A stretch of DNA of 36,101 nucleotides from PNAI01 sp035501735 (GTDB lineage: Bacteria > Pseudomonadota > Alphaproteobacteria > Rhizobiales > Xanthobacteraceae). The notes under the pieces are model-generated. The model was not told the origin of the DNA and searched no databases. It saw only the letters and a program-made list of their open reading frames with translations. The position numbers were made by a program, and so were the translations under genes. The stretch covers positions 1 to 36,101 of the forward strand of contig DATJVR010000066.1 of assembly GCA_035501735.1 (NCBI GenBank), read 5' to 3'. Below are positions 32,925 through 36,101 of this stretch, piece by piece (the first letter of the stretch is position 1; the number at the start of each line of letters is the position of its first letter).

Positions 32925-33551
32925 TCACGGACCGACGTGTTGAAACCAGCTGAATTGAAATCGTTGAACGATGCCAGTGGGCGTCTGATGGTCGTGCCGG
33001 CGGGTCTCAACCAGCTTGAACCCTCGACCGAGTATTTGACCGAGCGCGCTCGCGTCGTATCGAACGACCGGCAGGCCGCTGCATCGCTCCGGCCCGTCCA
33101 GCGCAAACGTTCCGATGATGACGTGGCCGCCCGGGCGCACGGCCTTGCGGACGCAATCGACGTAGGCCTTGCGGTCATGCGGTTCGGTCAGGAAGTGAAA
33201 CGCGGCACGGTCATGCCACACGGCGTAGGTCTTGGCCGGCTGCCACGTCGTAACGTCAGCGACGATCCAAGCGACCCTGTCAGCGCGTGCACCAAGCCTA
33301 TTCCGCGACGTTGCCAGCGCCTTTTCCGAGAGGTCGAGCACGGTGACCGATCGATACCCTTCGGCGACAAGGGCATCGACCAAGCGAGATGCCCCGCCTC
33401 CGATATCGATGATCGATGCGTCCACGCCCACGCCGGTGGCTCGGATGAGGTCAAGCGAAATCTCTGGGCTTTCCTGAAACCAGCTGACGTCGCGTTCGCC
33501 CTTGGCTTGGTAAACGTTTTGCCAGTGGGCCTGTCTTTCAAACGTGCTCAC
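32925..33551 (-). CDS. Class I SAM-dependent methyltransferase
   Basis: The 208-residue protein has the Rossmann SAM loop IDIGGGASRLVDAL. It continues with VTVLDLSEKAL, WIVADVTTW for the adenine site, and a distinctive WHDRAAFHFLTEPHDR block. RPGGHVIIGTFALDGPERCS and VETRRHDHQTP follow. The N terminus HWQNVYQAKGERDVSWFQE is typical of a compact family related to UbiE/TehB-like small-molecule methyltransferases. The substrate is unknown. The start is GTG at 33551 with TGGA upstream. It is divergent from the nucleoside phosphorylase with a 44-base shared control region. Confidence 0.85.
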   Translation of the reverse strand: MSTFERQAHWQNVYQAKGERDVSWFQESPEISLDLIRATGVGVDASIIDIGGGASRLVDALVAEGYRSVTVLDLSEKALATSRNRLGARADRVAWIVADVTTWQPAKTYAVWHDRAAFHFLTEPHDRKAYVDCVRKAVRPGGHVIIGTFALDGPERCSGLPVVRYDASALGQILGRGFKLVETRRHDHQTPTGIVQRFQFSWFQHVGP

Positions 33552-33595
33552 GTCTATTTTCCATTGCCGTTCGAGCGCATTCGTCAGGAGCTTAT

Positions 33596-34393
33596 ATGTT
33601 ATCTGCCCCCATTCTCGACAATAAGGACCCGGAGGCGTCCTCGGTGTTCGAACCGGCCGCCCTCCTGCGCGAAGCCCGACGGCAAAAGGGGTTATCGCTC
33701 GCAGAGGTTCCCGCCCTCTGCATTCTCGATCCGGACGGCGATATTACGCGTCGCCTGAAGAGTTCCGGACAGGCGAAGCTCTCTAATAATTGGCCTTGCT
33801 ATCACACCGAACTTTACGAATTTACGCTTGCGTGTAGAACAGTTGGTATCATCGGCTGTGCCGTTGGAGCGCCATTCGCCGTTCTGGTTGCCGAAGAACT
33901 CTTTGCCTGCGGCTGCCGAATGCTGATCAGCTTGACTTCGGCGGGGCAGATCAACGCCGTGGGCAATCCACCCTATTTTGTCGTGATCGACCGCGCGCTG
34001 CGCGATGAAGGCACCAGTTATCATTACGCGGCACCGGAGGCCTTTGCAGAAGCCGACCTTGATATCGTCAAGACGGCGATGGATGCCCTGACGGACAAGG
34101 GCCTGCGCGTCTTCGCCGGAGCAAGCTGGACAACGGACGCACCGTTCCGTGAGACCGCAGCCGCAATCGCCGCGTCACGCGCAAAGGGCTTGCTAGCGGT
34201 CGAAATGGAGGCCGCCGCGCTCTACACATTCGCACGCAAGCGGAACAAGGCCGTGCTTTGCCTCGCGCATGTCACCAATACGATGGGACTCGCCGACCGG
34301 GACTTCGAGAAGGGCGAAGCGGATGGCACGGCCGATGCCTTGATGATCCTTGAAGCGCTTACCGAAGTGCTTCCCCAGCCCGTTGGCGACTAG
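33596..34393 (+). CDS. Nucleoside phosphorylase (PNP/UDP superfamily)
   Basis: The 265-residue protein has the phosphorylase core: GAPFAVLVAEELFACGC, SAGQI, the DRALRDEGTSYHY segment that lies near the nucleoside site in uridine phosphorylase-like enzymes, GASWTTDAPFRET and VEMEAAALYTFA, which holds the ribose-binding Met-Glu. Members split nucleosides with phosphate; whether this one uses uridine, a purine nucleoside or another ligand cannot be told. The N-terminal 70 residues are longer than in E. coli Udp. AGGAGC lies upstream of the ATG. It ends seven bases before the convergent DsrE-like gene. Confidence 0.85.
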   Translation: MLSAPILDNKDPEASSVFEPAALLREARRQKGLSLAEVPALCILDPDGDITRRLKSSGQAKLSNNWPCYHTELYEFTLACRTVGIIGCAVGAPFAVLVAEELFACGCRMLISLTSAGQINAVGNPPYFVVIDRALRDEGTSYHYAAPEAFAEADLDIVKTAMDALTDKGLRVFAGASWTTDAPFRETAAAIAASRAKGLLAVEMEAAALYTFARKRNKAVLCLAHVTNTMGLADRDFEKGEADGTADALMILEALTEVLPQPVGD

Positions 34394-34400
34394 TGTGTCG

Positions 34401-34751
34401 TCAAAAAACCAAAACTTTATCGGCTTCGAGGGTTGCCGTCGCCAACTCATCCATTGAGCTGCGGCGCGCACCTTCAATCAGTTCGCCGTCACCGATGCCG
34501 CGTGCGTCCATGCAGGTACCGCAAAGCAGGATGATGCCTTTGCCGGCTATGATCCGCTTCATCATGCGTTCAATGTTGTAGTAGCCGTCCGGCGTCTTCT
34601 GTTGAGATTTCGCAGACAGCACGGCATCCGCCAGCAAGAAGATCGTGACCTCCATCGGCTGCTGCTTGAGAAGCGCATGTGCAAGACGGAGCGCGTTGTA
34701 TGTGCGCTCAGTGCCATAGGGCGGGTCGTTGATGATGAATAAAGCCTTCAT
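34401..34751 (-). CDS. DsrE/DsrF-like sulphur-relay family protein
   Basis: The 116-residue protein has the DsrE-family start MKALFIINDPPYGTERTYNA and helices LRLAHALL. The C-terminal half carries Cys77-x2-Cys80 in IILLCGTCMDARG, consistent with thiol or persulphide chemistry. DsrE-like proteins pass sulphur in sulphur oxidation or tRNA thiolation, but single small members like this have no settled role. No Shine-Dalgarno precedes the ATG. The codon sits inside a 16-bp inverted repeat (34749-34764), and an FNR/FixK-type box lies 41.5 bases upstream. Confidence 0.85.
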   Translation of the reverse strand: MKALFIINDPPYGTERTYNALRLAHALLKQQPMEVTIFLLADAVLSAKSQQKTPDGYYNIERMMKRIIAGKGIILLCGTCMDARGIGDGELIEGARRSSMDELATATLEADKVLVF

Positions 34752-34764
34752 AGTAAATACTATG
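34749..34764. repeat. Inverted repeat across the DsrE-like start codon
   Basis: CATAGTA and TACTATG are perfect inverted arms separated by AA. The left arm contains the start codon of the minus-strand gene. It may be an operator or, in RNA, a small hairpin at the 5' end; the A/T-rich sequence could also supply the -10 region. Confidence 0.4.
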
Positions 34765-35042
34765 CATCAAGCCGGATTCTGCAAATTGACACGGATCAAT
34801 CAGGATCGGCATAACGGACGCTCCTGCACAAAGTGGATTTCAGGCGATGTCCGCATGGCGACGCTAAGAGGGGTATAGCCGAATGGTTTTGCCATGCGCG
34901 ATCGGTCGAAATTGATCCGCAGACAAAATCGAAAGCGATCGAGATGCTCCGGACACAAAACAAGCATCCGGTCTTGCCCGGCCTGTTTCTTTCTGATCAG
35001 CCTTAATCGCCTTCAGAAGATCAATCCGCCCTGGAGCCAGCT
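34752..35042. other. Divergent intergenic region between DsrE-like and DoxX-like genes
   Basis: These 291 bases contain the FNR/FixK box near the left edge. The rest shows no clear gene, RNA or terminator. The box is too far from the DoxX-like start (about 245 bases) for ordinary control of that gene unless its transcript has a long leader. Confidence 0.4.
34786..34799 (-). promoter_or_regulatory. FNR/FixK-type box upstream of the DsrE-like gene
   Basis: On the minus strand TTGATCCGTGTCAA matches the TTGAT-N4-RTCAA form of FNR/FixK/FnrN sites. Its centre lies at 34792.5, which is 41.5 bases upstream of the A of the start codon at 34751, the classic activating position relative to a transcription start. 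It predicts induction at low oxygen. Confidence 0.6.
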
Positions 35043-35705
35043 ATGCCGAAAAATCCCTTCACCGACGTTTGGCAATTTCTCACCGGAACTACCGACGACT
35101 ATCTCGCTTTGGGAAGCTGGCGGTATCTAATTTTTGCATTTTTTTGGGCGCTGGTTATCGTCAGCATCACCGTTGCCTTCCGCAACTGGAAGGAAGACCC
35201 ACAGCAGCGCACCGGCCGTCACTTCGGAACGTGCTTGGCGCGTATCCTCATCGGCTGCATGTGGTTCGAGGGGATGCTGTGGAAGCTGCCGCTGCCTGCG
35301 CCGGGCGGACTGCAATATTGGACTGAGCAGGAAACTACTCGCGCGGCGTTCGAGGCCCATGGCGCCTTCATCAAAGACTTCGTACTCCCGCATCTGGCTT
35401 GGTTCGGGCCGCTGGTCTTCCTGGCTGAATTAACATTCGCGGCTTCTCTTATCCTCGGTCTTGCCGTGCGCACCATCGGCATCCTTTGCATCCTGTTCGT
35501 CTTGCAGCTTTGGCTTGGAATTTATCGGCCAGGCGATCCCGCCGAATGGCCGTGGACCTATATCTTTCTTGCAACGCTGATTTTCCTGTTTGTGATTTAC
35601 GCGGCCGGCAGGTCTCTCGGCTGTGACGCGTGGTTGCGTCATCACGTGGCAAGCGTGCGCAACGGCTCAAGCCTCTGGGGCAGACTTCTGCGGATTTCGG
35701 GCTAG
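35043..35705 (+). CDS. DoxX/DoxD-like membrane protein
   Basis: The 220-residue protein has about five hydrophobic helices, including YLIFAFFWALVIVSITVAF, LARILIGCMWFEGMLWKLPL, FGPLVFLAELTFAASLILGL and IFLATLIFLFVIYAAG. The order and the RILIGCMWFEGMLWKLP block fit the DoxX/DoxD family (related to the small subunit of thiosulphate:quinone oxidoreductase). Family members serve varied roles in thiol and redox metabolism. The ATG at 35043 has GGAG upstream. Its neighbour DsrE-like gene is also sulphur-linked, but they do not share an operon. Confidence 0.8.
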   Translation: MPKNPFTDVWQFLTGTTDDYLALGSWRYLIFAFFWALVIVSITVAFRNWKEDPQQRTGRHFGTCLARILIGCMWFEGMLWKLPLPAPGGLQYWTEQETTRAAFEAHGAFIKDFVLPHLAWFGPLVFLAELTFAASLILGLAVRTIGILCILFVLQLWLGIYRPGDPAEWPWTYIFLATLIFLFVIYAAGRSLGCDAWLRHHVASVRNGSSLWGRLLRISG

Positions 35706-35908
35706 CGCATTATTGGCGCGCCCAGCACCATGTTGACTGTGTATAAATTCCGTTGTTGGCACGTTTGAGACTTCACCCAATGTCTGCTCTGCCGTCGCTA
35801 ACGGGGTAATGGCCGACATTGCGGATTAGGGCCGAAAACGACGCTCCTGACCCTAAGTCGACGTAAGCTGTTTGGAATTGTTGCTTGGCAAAGCGACCGC
35901 GGCGGACG
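35706..35908. other. Intergenic region after the DoxX-like gene
   Basis: No gene is seen. A short GC stem (GGGC...GCGC, 35699-35720) follows the DoxX-like stop without a U-run. ATGTCTGCTCTGCC near 35779 resembles the reverse of the AAGCGGACAT motif seen in two other gaps. Confidence 0.25.
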
Positions 35909-36101
35909 TCAACCAGCCGGCATGTGCGTCAACTGGTCGATCTTTCGCTGATGAGCAATGGATGCTCTCGCACCGGTGGTCTTCGTCAGCAGGTCGAGAG
36001 TGTCCTCATCGTCGTCCTGCACCGGCATGAGCGCCTGATCCATGAAAGCGTGCCGTCGCGGGTCACGTTCGATGCGGCGCTTCAGCTTGAGCATCCACCA
36101 G
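35909..36101 (-). CDS. 3' end of an unidentified gene, continues past window
   Basis: The minus-strand frame is open from the right edge of the window to a stop at 35909-35911, giving at least 63 C-terminal residues. The visible part is charged (KLKRRIERDPRRHAFMDQAL, then an Asp/Glu cluster DDDEDTLDLL) and looks mostly helical. No family was recognised. An internal ATG lies at 36094, but the frame stays open through it, so the true start is probably outside. Real-gene status is uncertain. Confidence 0.4.
   Translation of the reverse strand, partial: WWMLKLKRRIERDPRRHAFMDQALMPVQDDDEDTLDLLTKTTGARASIAHQRKIDQLTHMPAG

Noticed and set aside
24700..35800. AAGCGGACAT-like motif in three intergenic regions as a mobile element
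   Set aside because: The shared stretch is only about ten bases with no defined ends, so it cannot be called an element; noted only in the gap descriptions.

Overview
The window looks like a chromosomal segment of a GC-rich alphaproteobacterium of the order Hyphomicrobiales, closest in gene order and intergenic repeats to the Bradyrhizobium / Rhodopseudomonas / Xanthobacteraceae group. The evidence is the run of housekeeping clusters (pdxA-rsmA; gmk-yicC-mltG-fabF-acpP-fabG-fabD; rpsF-rpsR-DUF2232-rplI; dnaB-alr-radA-cvpA-purF; der with a YfgM-like protein), the alphaproteobacterial protein sequences, and palindromic intergenic elements of a type common in that group. No genus is claimed.

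Layout. 1-2776 (+) holds the 3' part of pdxA, rsmA and a zinc alcohol dehydrogenase. 2780-9538 (-) is a cell-envelope and fatty-acid block: fabD, fabG, acpP, fabF, then mltG, yicC and gmk. A small exported His/Trp/Gly-rich protein follows with its own terminator. 10435-13000 (+) is the ribosomal S6/S18/L9 operon with an embedded membrane protein, behind a leader with strong hairpins. An exported Pro/Lys-rich protein with a C-x4-C-H motif (-) and cfa (+) come next. 16343-24647 is dnaB, alr, radA, cvpA and purF, interrupted by an exported serpin on the minus strand at 20835-22166. 24648-28270 reads as an inserted accessory segment of lower G+C: a 58-residue protein, pstS (-), and arsR-arsC-aquaporin (+). 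Core-like genes resume with an SDR, an exported CARDB-like protein, and the YfgM-like / lipoprotein / der operon (-). 32257-32924 has no convincing gene but holds a possible structured RNA. The last 3 kb is accessory: a methyltransferase, a nucleoside phosphorylase, a DsrE-like protein, a DoxX-like membrane protein, and the 3' end of an unidentified gene.

How the parts work together. The fab genes make malonyl-ACP and elongate and reduce acyl chains on AcpP, and MltG trims nascent peptidoglycan. PstS, ArsR, ArsC and the aquaporin form a compact arsenate/phosphate module: phosphate capture, sensing, arsenate reduction, and arsenite exit through a channel instead of a pump. The pstS-arsR intergenic region carries a convincing PHO-box-like repeat plus a second pair of direct repeats, suggesting combined phosphate and arsenic control.

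Most worth a second look: the abrupt codon-usage change inside dnaB; the exported serpin with an antitrypsin-like reactive loop and a cysteine mini-repeat; the pstS/arsR control region; an FNR/FixK box exactly 41.5 nt upstream of a start codon that lacks a Shine-Dalgarno; a GAATC-containing repeat array after radA; and the structured minus-strand block at 32.4-32.8 kb. No CRISPR array, rRNA, complete tRNA, transposase or integrase gene was seen.
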